A stretch of 64,000 nucleotides of DNA, from NCBI GenBank assembly GCA_016185275.1, contig JACPNX010000010.1, positions 88,427 to 152,426 of the forward strand, in the 5' to 3' direction. The stretch is from Actinomycetota bacterium (GTDB lineage: Bacteria; Actinomycetota; Acidimicrobiia; Acidimicrobiales; Iamiaceae). Position numbers and translations under genes: made by a program. How positions within the stretch are numbered: the stretch's first letter is position 1; every line of letters starts with the position of its first letter. The notes under the pieces were generated by a model. The model saw nothing but the letters and a program-made list of their open reading frames with translations, was not told where the DNA came from and did not search any database. Shown here piece after piece: positions 34,759 through 44,114 of the stretch.

Positions 34759-36915
34759 GTGAGGCATCTGGGCAGAGCCGTGCGGCTCCTCGCGATCCTC
34801 GGCGTCGCCACGGTGACGCTGGCCGGCGCCGTCGTCGCCGTGACTCCGCAGGTGGCCGGCCTGGTCGGGGCCCACGAGTCCGATCACCAGCGGATCACGC
34901 TGGAGCCGCTGAGCGAGCGGTCCTACGTCTATGACCGCTACGGCAACGTGATGGCCACGCTCACCAGCGCCACCAACCGGGTGAACGTCAAGCTCGACCA
35001 GATCGCCGAGCCGCTGCGGACGACGGTCGTCGCCGTCGAGGACCGCTACTTCTACCGGCACAAGGGCGTGAACGTGCGCTCGATGCTGCGAGCGCTGTCC
35101 GCCAACCTCGAAAGCGGGGGGGTCGGCCAGGGCGGGTCCACCATCACCCAGCAGCTCGTCAAGAACACGCTCGTCGGCAACAAGAAGGACCTCAAGCGCA
35201 AGCTGCGTGAGGCGTTCCTCGCCGTCGAGCTGGAAAAGGAGCTGCGCTCGAAGCGCGCGATCCTCGAGCGGTACCTGAACACGATCTACCTCGGCAACGG
35301 CGCCTACGGCGTGCAGGCCGCGTCGGAGGTGTACTTCGGCAAGGACGTGAAGGACATCGGCTGGCCCGAGGCCGCGATGCTGACCGCCCTGATCCGCAGC
35401 CCGAGCGACTACGACCCGTTCACCAACCCGAAGACGGCCAAGGATCGGCGCCACACGGTCCTGCAGACCCTCGTGGCCCAGGGCAAGCTGCCGGCGGCTG
35501 CGGCCAAGCTCTACGACGCGCTCCCGCTGCCGACCAAGCCCAACTTGCCCCGCCCGGCGGACGACTACTTCGTCGAGCAGGTCAAGCAGGACCTGCTGGC
35601 CGACTCCCGCCTGGGCCCCACGCCGAGCGCCCGCTACAACGCGGTGTTCGGCGGGGGCCTGCGGATCTACACCACCTTCGACCCGGTGTGGCAGCGGGCG
35701 GCGGTGCAGGCCCGCGACGAGACCCTGCCGGCGAACCGCGGCGACGGCACCTTCGCCCTGCCGCCCGACGCGAGCGGCGGGCCGCAGTACGGCACGGCCG
35801 CCATCTCGGCCGTCGACCCGACCACCGGCGCGGTGCGGGCCATCCTCGGTGGTCCCGGCTTCAGCCGGTACAAGTACGACCTCGCCACCCAGGGGACCCG
35901 TCAGCCCGGCTCGTCGTTCAAGACGTTCGTCCTGACGCAAGCCATGGAGGAGGGCTACTCGCCCCAGGACGTGGTCGACGGGCGGGCGCCGTGCGGCGAC
36001 GTGCCCGGCTATCCCCCCAATGACCCGCCGGGGAACTTCGGGGGCAGCCGCGGCTCCGTCGCCACCATCCAGGTCCAGACCCTGAAGTCGGTCAACTGCG
36101 CGTATCTACGGCTCGGCCAGGCCGTCGGGCTCGACAAGGTGGCGGCGCTGGCCCGCAAGATGGGCATCACCACGCCGCTCGATCCCTCGGCCTCCTCGAT
36201 GGCCATCGGGTCGATCGAGGTCCACCCGCTGGAGATGGCGTCGGCCTACTCGGTGCTCGCCAACGACGGCGTCCGCAACCCCGCCTACCTCATCGACCGG
36301 GTGACCGACACCCGGGGCGGCATCATCTTCGAGCACAAGGCCAGCCCGCAGCGGGTGGTGTCGCAGGAATCGGCTCGGCTGGTCACCTCGGTCCTCCAGG
36401 CCAACGTGGCGAGCGGGACGGCCACCCGGGCGCGCCTCGCCAACGGGCAGCCGGCGGCGGGAAAGACGGGCACGACGCAGAACGCGGCCGACGTCTGGTT
36501 CGTCGGCTACACGCCGCGGGTCGTCGCCTCGGTCTGGATCGGCTCCCCGCAAGGGCGGGTGCCGCTGTCGTTCGGAGGCAGCGAGGCCACTGGCGGCCGG
36601 TACTCGGCCGCCACCTGGGCTGCGTTCGTGAACAAGGTGACGACGAGCTTGCCCGTCGAGGCCTTCCAGGCGCCCATGCCCCGGCCCGGCGGTCGTTGCA
36701 TCAGGATGCCGTTCCAGCTGAGCTGCACGGGCGCGTCGCGCCGGGGTGGGTCCACGAGCGGCAACGGCGGGCCGTTCGTACCGGGACCGGTCGTGCCGTC
36801 GCCCGACGGGCCTCCCGTGCCCGGCGTCGCCACCGGGCCCACTCCTGGCACGGCCACCACCGCCCCGGGCCGCCGGCCACCGCGGCCCCCCCGACCCCGG
36901 CCGCCGAACCCGTGA
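34759..36915 (+). CDS. Class A penicillin-binding protein (transglycosylase/transpeptidase)
   Basis: The 718-residue cell-wall enzyme has an N-terminal membrane anchor (VRLLAILGVATVTLAGAVVAV). A GT51 transglycosylase domain follows, with VEDRYFYRHKGV, QGGSTITQQLVKN and RSKRAILERYLNTIYLGNGAYG. The transpeptidase domain has SSFK (385-388), SVN (444-446) and KTGT (569-572). The last 60 residues are a Gly/Pro/Thr-rich tail. It polymerises and crosslinks peptidoglycan outside the membrane. The GTG start lies directly before the anchor segment. Confidence 0.95.
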   Translation: MRHLGRAVRLLAILGVATVTLAGAVVAVTPQVAGLVGAHESDHQRITLEPLSERSYVYDRYGNVMATLTSATNRVNVKLDQIAEPLRTTVVAVEDRYFYRHKGVNVRSMLRALSANLESGGVGQGGSTITQQLVKNTLVGNKKDLKRKLREAFLAVELEKELRSKRAILERYLNTIYLGNGAYGVQAASEVYFGKDVKDIGWPEAAMLTALIRSPSDYDPFTNPKTAKDRRHTVLQTLVAQGKLPAAAAKLYDALPLPTKPNLPRPADDYFVEQVKQDLLADSRLGPTPSARYNAVFGGGLRIYTTFDPVWQRAAVQARDETLPANRGDGTFALPPDASGGPQYGTAAISAVDPTTGAVRAILGGPGFSRYKYDLATQGTRQPGSSFKTFVLTQAMEEGYSPQDVVDGRAPCGDVPGYPPNDPPGNFGGSRGSVATIQVQTLKSVNCAYLRLGQAVGLDKVAALARKMGITTPLDPSASSMAIGSIEVHPLEMASAYSVLANDGVRNPAYLIDRVTDTRGGIIFEHKASPQRVVSQESARLVTSVLQANVASGTATRARLANGQPAAGKTGTTQNAADVWFVGYTPRVVASVWIGSPQGRVPLSFGGSEATGGRYSAATWAAFVNKVTTSLPVEAFQAPMPRPGGRCIRMPFQLSCTGASRRGGSTSGNGGPFVPGPVVPSPDGPPVPGVATGPTPGTATTAPGRRPPRPPRPRPPNP

Positions 36916-36946
36916 GCCAGGCCCGCCCCCACGGGGCTTCGTCGCG

Positions 36947-37663
36947 ATGACCGCACTCGAGAGATTGCTCGCCGTGCAGGAGCACGACACCCGGCTCGAC
37001 CAGCTCCGGCACCGACTCGCCACGCTGCCCGAGCGCGCCGCGCTGGCCGACCTCGAACGGCGGCACGCGCAGCAGCGCGCGGCCGGGTCCGAGGTGGCTG
37101 CCCGTCACGGCGAGCTGGCACGCGAGCAGAAGCGCCTGGAGGACGAGATCGCCTCGCTGGTCGACCGGGCGGCCGCCGCCGACCGCACCCTCTACTCGGG
37201 CACGGTGAGCAACCCTCGCGAGCTCCAAGCGCTGCAGGACGACATCGCCTCCATCCGCCGCCGCATCCGCACGCTCGAGGACCAAGAGCTCGAGCTGATG
37301 GAGCAGCTCGAGCCCATCGAGGCGGACATGGCCAAGCGCGAGCAGGCCTCGGCCGCGCTTCTCCAGGAGGCCGAGCTCGTGCGGCAACGGCTCACCGCCG
37401 CCGAGGCCGAGATCTCCGTGGCCGTCTCGTCGGAGCTGGCGGCGCGCGCCGAGGCGGCCGGACAGGTGGGCGACGACGAGCTGCTCCGCGAGTACGAAGC
37501 CATCCGTGCCCGGCTCCAGGGGGTCGGCGTGGCGCGCCTCGTTGCCGGGACGTGCGGCGGCTGCCACCTCAGGCTTCCGGCCGTCGAGCTCGACCGGCTC
37601 AAGCACCAGCCCGCCGACGCCGTCCCGCACTGCGAGGAGTGCGGCCGGCTCCTCGTCGTCTGA
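36947..37663 (+). CDS. Coiled-coil protein with C4-type zinc ribbon
   Basis: The 238-residue protein is a long heptad-rich antiparallel coiled coil (about 1-180) ending in a zinc ribbon with CGGCHLRLP and CEECGRLLVV. This matches the CT398/FlgZ-like (DUF164) family found near RNase H and metabolic genes in actinobacteria. Its function is not known; nucleic-acid or protein binding is suggested by the zinc ribbon. The ATG lies 31 nt after the penicillin-binding-protein stop. Confidence 0.82.
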   Translation: MTALERLLAVQEHDTRLDQLRHRLATLPERAALADLERRHAQQRAAGSEVAARHGELAREQKRLEDEIASLVDRAAAADRTLYSGTVSNPRELQALQDDIASIRRRIRTLEDQELELMEQLEPIEADMAKREQASAALLQEAELVRQRLTAAEAEISVAVSSELAARAEAAGQVGDDELLREYEAIRARLQGVGVARLVAGTCGGCHLRLPAVELDRLKHQPADAVPHCEECGRLLVV

Positions 37664-37710
37664 GCACGCGGCGCGGCGGCGAGCCGCCCCGGCCGGCCGG
37701 CTGCTGAGCC

Positions 37711-38193
37711 GTGCTCGTGTGGTTCGTCGGCGCGAGCGTCGTCGTGGTGTGGCAGGTGTTCCGCAGCCCGGCGCTCGACTATCGCACCGTCGTGCTCGGC
37801 GCCGTCCTGCCTCTGCTCGACGGGCTCGCCGGCGGCCCCAGGATCCTGCACAGCCTGCTCGGCGCCGTCGTGGCGCTGGCCGCCACCATGGTGCTCACCC
37901 GCAGGCGGCGGCTGGCCCGGCGGCGCTGGTTGGGCGTGCCCATCGGCATGTTCCTGCACCTCGTGCTCGACGGGGTGTGGACGAACGGGCGCGTGCTCTG
38001 GTGGCCGCTGCTGGGCTGGTCGTTCGGCGCGTCGGGGTTGCCGGAGCTCCAGCGCGGGGCGCTCGGGCTCGTACTGGAGGCTCTGGGCGCCGCCGCGCTG
38101 TGGTGGTGCTGGACGACGTTCGGGCTACGCGATCCCCGGCGGCGGCGCGACCTGGTGCGCACGGGACGCCTGCGCGAGGTGGAACCGTCGTGA
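37711..38193 (+). CDS. Small membrane protein with conserved His/Asp pattern
   Basis: The 160-residue product has three or four hydrophobic helices. Polar residues inside them are D37, the LHSLLGAV histidine and the FLHLVLDGV motif, an arrangement like the DUF457/YdjM-type membrane-bound metal-dependent hydrolases. It follows the zinc-ribbon gene by 47 nt on the same strand. No catalytic role can be assigned with confidence. Confidence 0.65.
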   Translation: MLVWFVGASVVVVWQVFRSPALDYRTVVLGAVLPLLDGLAGGPRILHSLLGAVVALAATMVLTRRRRLARRRWLGVPIGMFLHLVLDGVWTNGRVLWWPLLGWSFGASGLPELQRGALGLVLEALGAAALWWCWTTFGLRDPRRRRDLVRTGRLREVEPS

Positions 38194-38201
38194 CGCAGCC
38201 C

Positions 38202-38237
38202 CTCCGGTCGCTCGGGCCGCTCCGGTCGCTCGGGCCG
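38202..38237. repeat. 18-bp perfect tandem duplication
   Basis: Two identical copies of ctccggtcgctcgggccg follow one stop codon and precede the convergent small gene's stop. A third, diverged partial copy follows. Confidence 0.85.
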
Positions 38238-38243
38238 GTGCGG

Positions 38244-38438
38244 TCAGACGCCTCGTGTCAACAGAAAGGAGACGGCGAGGATCACGGCGAGCAGGGCGAC
38301 GGCGATGATCAGCGCCCGTTGGGCGGAGGACCGTCCCGACGCCGCGTGGCGGCGCGGCCGGCGCGCCGGGCGCCGGCCTGAGCCGGCCCCGCCGTCCTGT
38401 CGATCAGAGCTGTCGCGCCCGTCCTCGACGGCCACCAT
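38244..38438 (-). CDS. Small tail-anchored membrane protein, 64 aa
   Basis: The polar, Arg-rich N terminus (VAVEDGRDSSDRQDGG) is followed by one hydrophobic helix, ALIIAVALLAVILAVSFLL, at the very C terminus. The ATG at 38438 has GGAGG 8 nt upstream, supporting a real short gene. I recognise no family. Such short single-helix proteins often regulate a membrane partner; that is only inference. Confidence 0.55.
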   Translation of the reverse strand: MVAVEDGRDSSDRQDGGAGSGRRPARRPRRHAASGRSSAQRALIIAVALLAVILAVSFLLTRGV

Positions 38439-38587
38439 GCCCTCGCCTCCATCGCCGTCACCGGACCGCGTCGCGGCCTTCCGCCATCGCACCATGGGCC
38501 TGCGGGCGGCGGGAATGGGCCGTTCGGCTCTATGGGTCCCGCCCGCTGTGACGTTTGGCGGGCACGGGTCCGGGGGAGGCCCGCCCG

Positions 38588-39250
38588 ATGCCCGAGCTGC
38601 GCCCCGGGGCGCTCCTGGATGTCGACGGCACCCTGTGCGACACCAACTACCTCCATGTGATCGCCTGGTCCCGCGCTCTGGCGGAGGCCGGCGAATGGGC
38701 GCCCATGAACGCCATGCACCGGCTGATCGGCATGGGCGGCGACCGCTTCGTCCCCGAGCTGCTCGGCCACGAGGTCGAGGGTGCGTCGGACGCCTGGCAG
38801 CGGCACTTCGAGCAGCTGATCCCGGAGATCCGTGCGTTCCCGGGGGCCGCCGATCTGGTGTGCCGGCTGCACGACCGAGGCGTCGTCGTCGTTCTCGCCA
38901 CCTCGTCGCCCTCGGCCCTGCTCGACGTCATGGTGGAGCGCGTCGGCGCCGACGGCGCCATCGACGCGGTCACCACCAAGGACGACGTGTCAGCGTCCAA
39001 GCCGGCGCCCGACATCTTCCTCGCCGCGCTCGAGGCGGGCGGCGTCGATCCCGAGCGGGCGCTGTGCCTCGGGGACAGCACCTGGGACGTGCAGGCCGCG
39101 CGGGCGGCGGGCCTGGGCTGCGTCGGCGTGGAGAGCGGCGGTTTCAGCACCCACGAGCTGTCGGAGGCGGGCGCCCTGCACGTCTACCGCGACGTGCGGG
39201 AGGTGGCCGACCAGCTCCACACCGGACCCTTCGGCGCCCTCGTGCGCTGA
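38588..39250 (+). CDS. HAD-superfamily phosphatase (phosphoglycolate-phosphatase-like)
   Basis: The 220-residue protein has HAD motif I at LLDVDGTLCDTN, motif II at LATSSPSALL, motif III around TTKDDVSASKPAPD and motif IV at CLGDSTWDVQAARAAG. The cap between motifs I and II is small and helical. It would hydrolyse a small phosphoester; substrate unknown. The ATG at 38588 has gggggagg upstream. It is divergent from the 64-residue membrane protein. Confidence 0.88.
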   Translation: MPELRPGALLDVDGTLCDTNYLHVIAWSRALAEAGEWAPMNAMHRLIGMGGDRFVPELLGHEVEGASDAWQRHFEQLIPEIRAFPGAADLVCRLHDRGVVVVLATSSPSALLDVMVERVGADGAIDAVTTKDDVSASKPAPDIFLAALEAGGVDPERALCLGDSTWDVQAARAAGLGCVGVESGGFSTHELSEAGALHVYRDVREVADQLHTGPFGALVR

Positions 39251-39356
39251 CGCAGCGGAGCGAGCCGGGAGCGGGGGCCGGCGGGTTTGGACGACACTCC
39301 TGTGGGCAGGCCGAGATGCGCAGCGACTGCGGCGGCGCAGTGAAGTGGAGGTGGGC

Positions 39357-39677
39357 ATGGCACGCCCCGATGAGACGACGACGGTGGAGACCGACCCCGC
39401 GCAGGGTTTGGCCACGATCCGCGGGCCGTTGGAGCTGGCGACGGCCAACGACGTGCGCGCCCAGGTGGTCGTGTTCATCGACGCGCTGCGCGCCCGCGAG
39501 CTGCGGCTGGACCTCTCCGGTGTGGACTTCATCGACTCGCGCGGGCTCGGCGCGCTGCTCAGGATCCGTCAGTCCGCCGAGGCACGTGGCATGGCCGTGT
39601 CCGTGACACACGCGAGCGCGGCGGTGCGCGACCTGCTCGACCGCACCGGTCTCGGCGGCAGCTTCGGCATCGGCTGA
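39357..39677 (+). CDS. STAS-domain anti-sigma-factor antagonist
   Basis: The 106-residue protein is a single STAS domain with the phosphoacceptor region VDFIDSRGLGALLRIR (Ser61). Proteins like SpoIIAA/RsbV bind anti-sigma kinases when unphosphorylated and so free a stress sigma factor. The ATG has GGAGG 7 nt upstream. No anti-sigma kinase or alternative sigma gene lies nearby, so its partner must be elsewhere. Confidence 0.85.
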   Translation: MARPDETTTVETDPAQGLATIRGPLELATANDVRAQVVVFIDALRARELRLDLSGVDFIDSRGLGALLRIRQSAEARGMAVSVTHASAAVRDLLDRTGLGGSFGIG

Positions 39678-39816
39678 CCCGCCCAGCCGGCCATCACCCA
39701 GCCGCCGAGCCGTGCGGGCCAGCCCTCCGTTGGTTGCTGCACGGGCATGGCTACCACGCCGCTGCGGTGCGCTGCCGTAGAGCGGCGTCAGCTGTGGTCA
39801 TGCACCTCGACGTGTG

Positions 39817-40193
<377 letters not shown>

Positions 40194-40265
40194 CGGCCAG
40201 TGTGGCCACCGCCGTCGCCCCGGGGCAACCCGCACGGACGGGCGTCGCCGCTCGGTCGGCGAGGC

Positions 40266-41123
40266 TCAGGCCTTCACGAGCGCGTCGTCGGGCATGCGAG
40301 CCGGTCCGGACGTGTCGAGGAACGAGCGGGGCACCGCACCGTTGCCGGTGGCGTCGATGACCATCGACAGCGCCGCGGCATGGCGGGCCTCGACGCCGCC
40401 GATCCCCATGAGCGACTGGCGCAGCTTGGGCGTGCTGAGCACACCGGCGGCGTAGCCGTACGTGCTGGCCGCCAGGTTCTCGACGTCGTACGCGAAGCGC
40501 ACCACCGCGTCCTGCGACGTGAGGCTCGGGAGCGCCTTCTTCACGACGTTGTCGAACAGGTACGCGTTCGGCTTGTCGTACGGCTCGCTGCCGAGGGTCG
40601 TGGTCAGCGCCTGGAGCGCCTGGGCGTGCGCCTGGTGGTGGGCGCGGAACAGCGTGGCGGCATCGACGACGCCCTGGTCGAAGCGGACGTCCTGCGGCAG
40701 CTTGGTGGACGACCGGCCGAGCACCACGTCGTAGATCTGGACCGCGAGCAGCTCGAGCGACGTCGCCGTCTTGGTCAGCGAGACGTCGGTGGTCCTGCCC
40801 TCCTCGGCCGACGTGGTGGGCGTCGACGCGGTGGTGCTGGCCCCCATGTCCACCGCCATGGTGGTGCCGGACTCGCCGGCCCGCGTCTCGGTCGAGCCGC
40901 CGCCGCACGAGGCCAGCACGGCTGCGCCCGCCACCGTGGCACCCCCGACGCGCAGGAGCTGGCGGCGGTTCGGCACGCCCAGGGCGTCGGCTTTCACCGC
41001 AGTCGGCGTGCCGGGTCGTTCGAAGATCCGGTGCAGGGCGTCGCGCCACGCCGGAAGGGCTTCCCGCTGCTCGCGCTCGGCGTCGCGCAGGTGCCGCCGG
41101 AGCTCGTCACGGTTGAGGTCCAT
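40266..41123 (-). CDS. Tat-exported ferritin-like protein
   Basis: The 285-residue protein has a 50-residue cytoplasmic-looking leader, then NRRQLLRVGG and a hydrophobic stretch ending VLASCGGGS. That suggests twin-arginine export and lipid attachment. The mature part is a ferritin-like helical bundle with AHHQAHAQALQAL, FAYDVENLAASTYGYAAG and GVEARHAAALSMV. Metal ligands look like the E/H sets of DUF4439-type proteins. An AGGAGA ribosome-binding site precedes the ATG, 28 nt after the previous gene, so they form an operon. Confidence 0.8.
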   Translation of the reverse strand: MDLNRDELRRHLRDAEREQREALPAWRDALHRIFERPGTPTAVKADALGVPNRRQLLRVGGATVAGAAVLASCGGGSTETRAGESGTTMAVDMGASTTASTPTTSAEEGRTTDVSLTKTATSLELLAVQIYDVVLGRSSTKLPQDVRFDQGVVDAATLFRAHHQAHAQALQALTTTLGSEPYDKPNAYLFDNVVKKALPSLTSQDAVVRFAYDVENLAASTYGYAAGVLSTPKLRQSLMGIGGVEARHAAALSMVIDATGNGAVPRSFLDTSGPARMPDDALVKA

Positions 41124-41151
41124 CTCGTTCTCCTGGTGGGGATGCGGGCGG

Positions 41152-41886
41152 TCAGCGGACCGGGTAGTCGTCGGGGTTCAGGGCGTTGGTGCCGGTCTGG
41201 AAGGCGGCGAGGTAGTCGCTCGCCGGCTTCTTCAGGATCGTGGCCAGCACGACGGCGTGCTGGGACTCGACGGGCAGGATCGTCGCCGCGCCCGACGCGG
41301 TCTTCTGGTCGCTGAGCGCTCCGAGGGCGAAGTAGTAGGTCGCGGCCGCGGCCTCCTCCACCGTGTAGGCGACCTCGAGCACGGCAGCTTCGTCGGTCGC
41401 CGCCTGGATCTTCGGTGTGAAGGTGGCGAGGACCTTCTGGTTGGCCTTGCCCGCCGCCGGTGCATCGGGCGTGCCGAGCAGCGCTCCGAAGGCGTCGGCG
41501 TGGTCCTGGTGGTGACCGGCGAAGGTCCTCACCACGTCGAGGGCTCCCTGGCTCAGCTTGCCGCTGCTCGCAGCTGCCCCGTACGCCTTCACCGCGGCCA
41601 GCTCGACGCTCTGCGCGAAGGCCACGATGTCCTTGTCCGACGGCGTGGCCTGGGCCCATGCCGCGGGCACGAGCCTGCTGACCGGCAGCACGGTGCTGCC
41701 CACGGTCAGCACGGCGCCACCCACCACCGACCGCTTCAGGAAGCGCCGGCGCGCCCTGCGCAGATCGCCGCCCCTCTCGCCGAAGTGCACGTCGGCGAGG
41801 TTGTCCTGAACCGTCCTCATCGACTCGTGGTGGAGCTGGTCGACCTCGTCGGTCAGCTCGCGGAGCCGCTCGGGTTCGATGTGCAC
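41152..41886 (-). CDS. Tat-exported ferritin-like protein (paralogue)
   Basis: The 244-residue protein has a textbook twin-arginine motif, RRRFLKRSVVGGAVL, followed by VPAAWAQA. The bundle shows SVELAAVKAYGAAA, AGHHQDHADAFGALL, YTVEEAAAATYYFALG and PVESQHAVVL, a distant copy of the downstream protein. Whether it binds iron in a di-metal site is unproven, since one usual Glu position reads His. The GTG start follows a strong GAGGAGG. Confidence 0.82.
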   Translation of the reverse strand: MHIEPERLRELTDEVDQLHHESMRTVQDNLADVHFGERGGDLRRARRRFLKRSVVGGAVLTVGSTVLPVSRLVPAAWAQATPSDKDIVAFAQSVELAAVKAYGAAASSGKLSQGALDVVRTFAGHHQDHADAFGALLGTPDAPAAGKANQKVLATFTPKIQAATDEAAVLEVAYTVEEAAAATYYFALGALSDQKTASGAATILPVESQHAVVLATILKKPASDYLAAFQTGTNALNPDDYPVR

Positions 41887-41938
41887 GCTGTGCCTCCTCG
41901 GGAGGTTCTCGGGTCGGTGGGGCGGCGGCCGGCCGACG

Positions 41939-42439
41939 TCATGGCACCACGACGATCTGGCCGGTCATGAACGTGTGGATCTGGCACTCGAACGAGTAGG
42001 TGCCCGGCTTGCGGAAGGTGAACGAAAATGTCCCGCCCTTGTTCAGCGTGCCGGCGTCGAAGACGGAGGGCGTGGCCGTGCTCGAGGCGGTGTGCGGCGC
42101 CGAGTCCATGTTCGTGAAGGTCACCGTCGTGCCTGCTTTGACGCTCAGCCGCTTCGGCTGGAACGCGAACCCCTTGATCATGACGGCCTGCCCCGACGCC
42201 ACGGGCGTCGTCGCGGTCGGCTTCGAGGTGGAGCCGGGCTCCGCGCGGGTCGTGGTCGTCGTCGCGCGGCCGCCACTGGTCGACGTGGCGGAGGCGCCGC
42301 TGCCTCCGGCCTTCGACCCGCCGCCGCAGGCGGCCAGGGCGAGCAGGGCGACGGCAGCCGCGGCGAGGCCGGCGGCCGGTGGGGTGCGGACCGCCCGGCG
42401 TGTCGAGCTGGGGGATGGGGAGATCGGGTGGAGGTTCAT
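41939..42439 (-). CDS. Cupredoxin-domain lipoprotein
   Basis: The 166-residue precursor has a lipobox at ALLALAACGGGS, then a Ser/Thr-rich linker (about 40-80). A plastocyanin-like domain follows with ligands in SAPHTAS and the C-x2-H-x3-M-like cluster YSFECQIHTFMTG. It would be an outer-face, copper-binding electron carrier. It sits 52 nt upstream of the two ferritin-like genes on the same strand, so a joint redox or metal function is likely. Confidence 0.85.
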   Translation of the reverse strand: MNLHPISPSPSSTRRAVRTPPAAGLAAAAVALLALAACGGGSKAGGSGASATSTSGGRATTTTTRAEPGSTSKPTATTPVASGQAVMIKGFAFQPKRLSVKAGTTVTFTNMDSAPHTASSTATPSVFDAGTLNKGGTFSFTFRKPGTYSFECQIHTFMTGQIVVVP

Positions 42440-42526
42440 CGCTCGGTTGTTCGGAGCGCGGGAAGTGCATGGATCGGTCGTCCGTGGCGGTGGTGATCGC
42501 GAAGCCTGGCCGATGCGGGGTCCGGG

Positions 42527-43969
42527 TCAGAAGTCCAGCGCGGACAGCTCTGGGTACCAGGCGCGCGCCCGGCGCACCGCGTCGGCCCAGCGCTCCCGGT
42601 CGAGCCGGCGCTCGGGTTCCACCACGGCCGAGGGTCGGAACAGCGAGGCGACCTCGTCCTCGTCGCGCCACGTCCCGATGGCCAGCCCGGCGAGGAAGGC
42701 CGCTCCGAGCGTCGTGGCCTCGCGCACGGGGGCGACCTCGACGGGCCGCCCGCTGGCGTCGGCGAGCGCCTGCACGAACGTCTCGTTGGCCGACATGCCG
42801 CCGTCGATCCGCAGCGTCGGGATGGCGGTGCCGCTGTCGGCCTCGGCCGCCTCGACCAGGTCCGCGCCACGGTGGGCCACGCCTTCGAGCACCGCCCGCA
42901 CGATCTGGGCCCGCCCACTGCCGCGGGTCACGCCCAGCAGCGCACCGCGGGCCCCGTAATCCCAGATCGGCGAGCCGAGGCCGAGCAGCGCGGGCACGTA
43001 GGCGACGCCACCCGTGTCGTCGCAGCGGGCGGCCACCTCGGCCGAGGCCTCCACCGAGTCGATGACGCCCAGATCGTCGCGCAGCCATTCCACGTTGCTG
43101 CCCGCCGAGAGCATGACCGCCTCCACCCCCCACGTGAACCGGCCGTTCCTCGACCACGCCACGACGGGGAAGCACCCGCCTTCGCCGCGGGTCGCGAAGC
43201 GGGGCCGCTCCGCGCCGACGCACACGTCGAGCATCCCGCCGGTTCCGAACGTGATCTTGGCCATGCCCGGCCGCAGGCACCCCTGGCCGACGAGCGAGGC
43301 CTGCTGGTCGCCGGCGATCCCCGCGATCGGCGGCGAGCCGTCGAGGGCGGTGGCCGCGCCGGCCAGGCCGGTGGAGTCCACGACGGCCGGCAGCGACGCA
43401 GGGTCGATGCGCAGGGCCTCCAACGCCTGGTCGTGCCAGGCCGTGCCGTCGCCCGTGCGCAGGCCGGTCAGTGCGGCGTTGGTGGGGTCGGTGACGTGGA
43501 GCGCCCCCTGCGAGAGCTGCCACGCGATCCACGAGTCGACGGTGCCGATGCACAGGTCGCGGGACCGGTCCGGGTCGGCCTCGTCGAGCAGCGCCTGGGC
43601 CTTCGTGGCCGAGGTGTTTGGCGCGAACTGGAGGCCCTGCTCGCGCAGCACGAGGCACGTGCCGACCGTGCGCAGGTCCTGCCAGCCGATGCCCGGCCCG
43701 ACCGGCCGTCCCGTGGTGCGGTCCCACACCACGGTCGACGCCCGCTGGTTCGTGATGCCCACGGCCTCGACGCGGCCGGCCGCGGCAAGGGCGGCCCGGG
43801 CCACCTCGAGGGTGGCGTCGGCCATGCGCACCGGGTCGAACTCGACCAGGCCGGGCGCCGGCGACGACGGCAGCACCTCGCGGTGGTGGACGTGCTCGAC
43901 GGTGGCGTCGGGGCGCACCACGGCGGCCCGCACGCCGCTGGTGCCGACGTCGCAGACGAGGATGCTCAT
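42527..43969 (-). CDS. FGGY-family kinase, glycerol-kinase-like
   Basis: The 480-residue protein has the FGGY/actin fold: ILVCDVGTSGVRAAVV at the start, WQDLRT, IAGDQQASLVGQGC and RIDGGMSANETFVQALAD. It lies downstream of glpD, so glycerol is the natural guess. However, the glycerol-contact motif NQRET of GlpK reads NQRAS here, losing the Glu, while the Trp and the Asp of GDQQA remain. A related polyol or sugar is therefore possible. It belongs to the minus-strand group starting at glpD but is separated from it by a repeat-filled gap. Confidence 0.82.
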   Translation of the reverse strand: MSILVCDVGTSGVRAAVVRPDATVEHVHHREVLPSSPAPGLVEFDPVRMADATLEVARAALAAAGRVEAVGITNQRASTVVWDRTTGRPVGPGIGWQDLRTVGTCLVLREQGLQFAPNTSATKAQALLDEADPDRSRDLCIGTVDSWIAWQLSQGALHVTDPTNAALTGLRTGDGTAWHDQALEALRIDPASLPAVVDSTGLAGAATALDGSPPIAGIAGDQQASLVGQGCLRPGMAKITFGTGGMLDVCVGAERPRFATRGEGGCFPVVAWSRNGRFTWGVEAVMLSAGSNVEWLRDDLGVIDSVEASAEVAARCDDTGGVAYVPALLGLGSPIWDYGARGALLGVTRGSGRAQIVRAVLEGVAHRGADLVEAAEADSGTAIPTLRIDGGMSANETFVQALADASGRPVEVAPVREATTLGAAFLAGLAIGTWRDEDEVASLFRPSAVVEPERRLDRERWADAVRRARAWYPELSALDF

Positions 43970-44017
43970 GGTCTCCCCAAGGGTCGTGGTCCGGTCGGGT
44001 CCGGTCGGGGCGGGGTG

Positions 44018-44100
44018 GTGGTCCGCGTCGTGGTCCGCGTCGTGGTCCGGGCGGTCGTGGTCCGGGCGGTCGTGGTCCGGGCGGTCGTGGTCCGGGCCGT
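44018..44100. repeat. 12-15 bp tandem repeat before the FGGY kinase
   Basis: Two units of gtggtccgcgtc are followed by four of the 15-mer gtggtccgggcggtc with small changes. They fill the gap between the small membrane protein gene and the kinase gene. One reading frame through them codes TARTT repeats but has no credible gene start. Confidence 0.85.
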
Positions 44101-44114
44101 CACGATGGTGGCCG

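Noticed and set aside
39260..39340. Alternative-sigma (SigB/SigF-like) promoter before the STAS gene
   Set aside because: A GTTT and a GGGCA are roughly spaced, but the -10 half is too far from consensus to call.
44018..44100. CRISPR-like array
   Set aside because: The units are 12-15 bp and directly adjacent, with no spacers and no cas genes.
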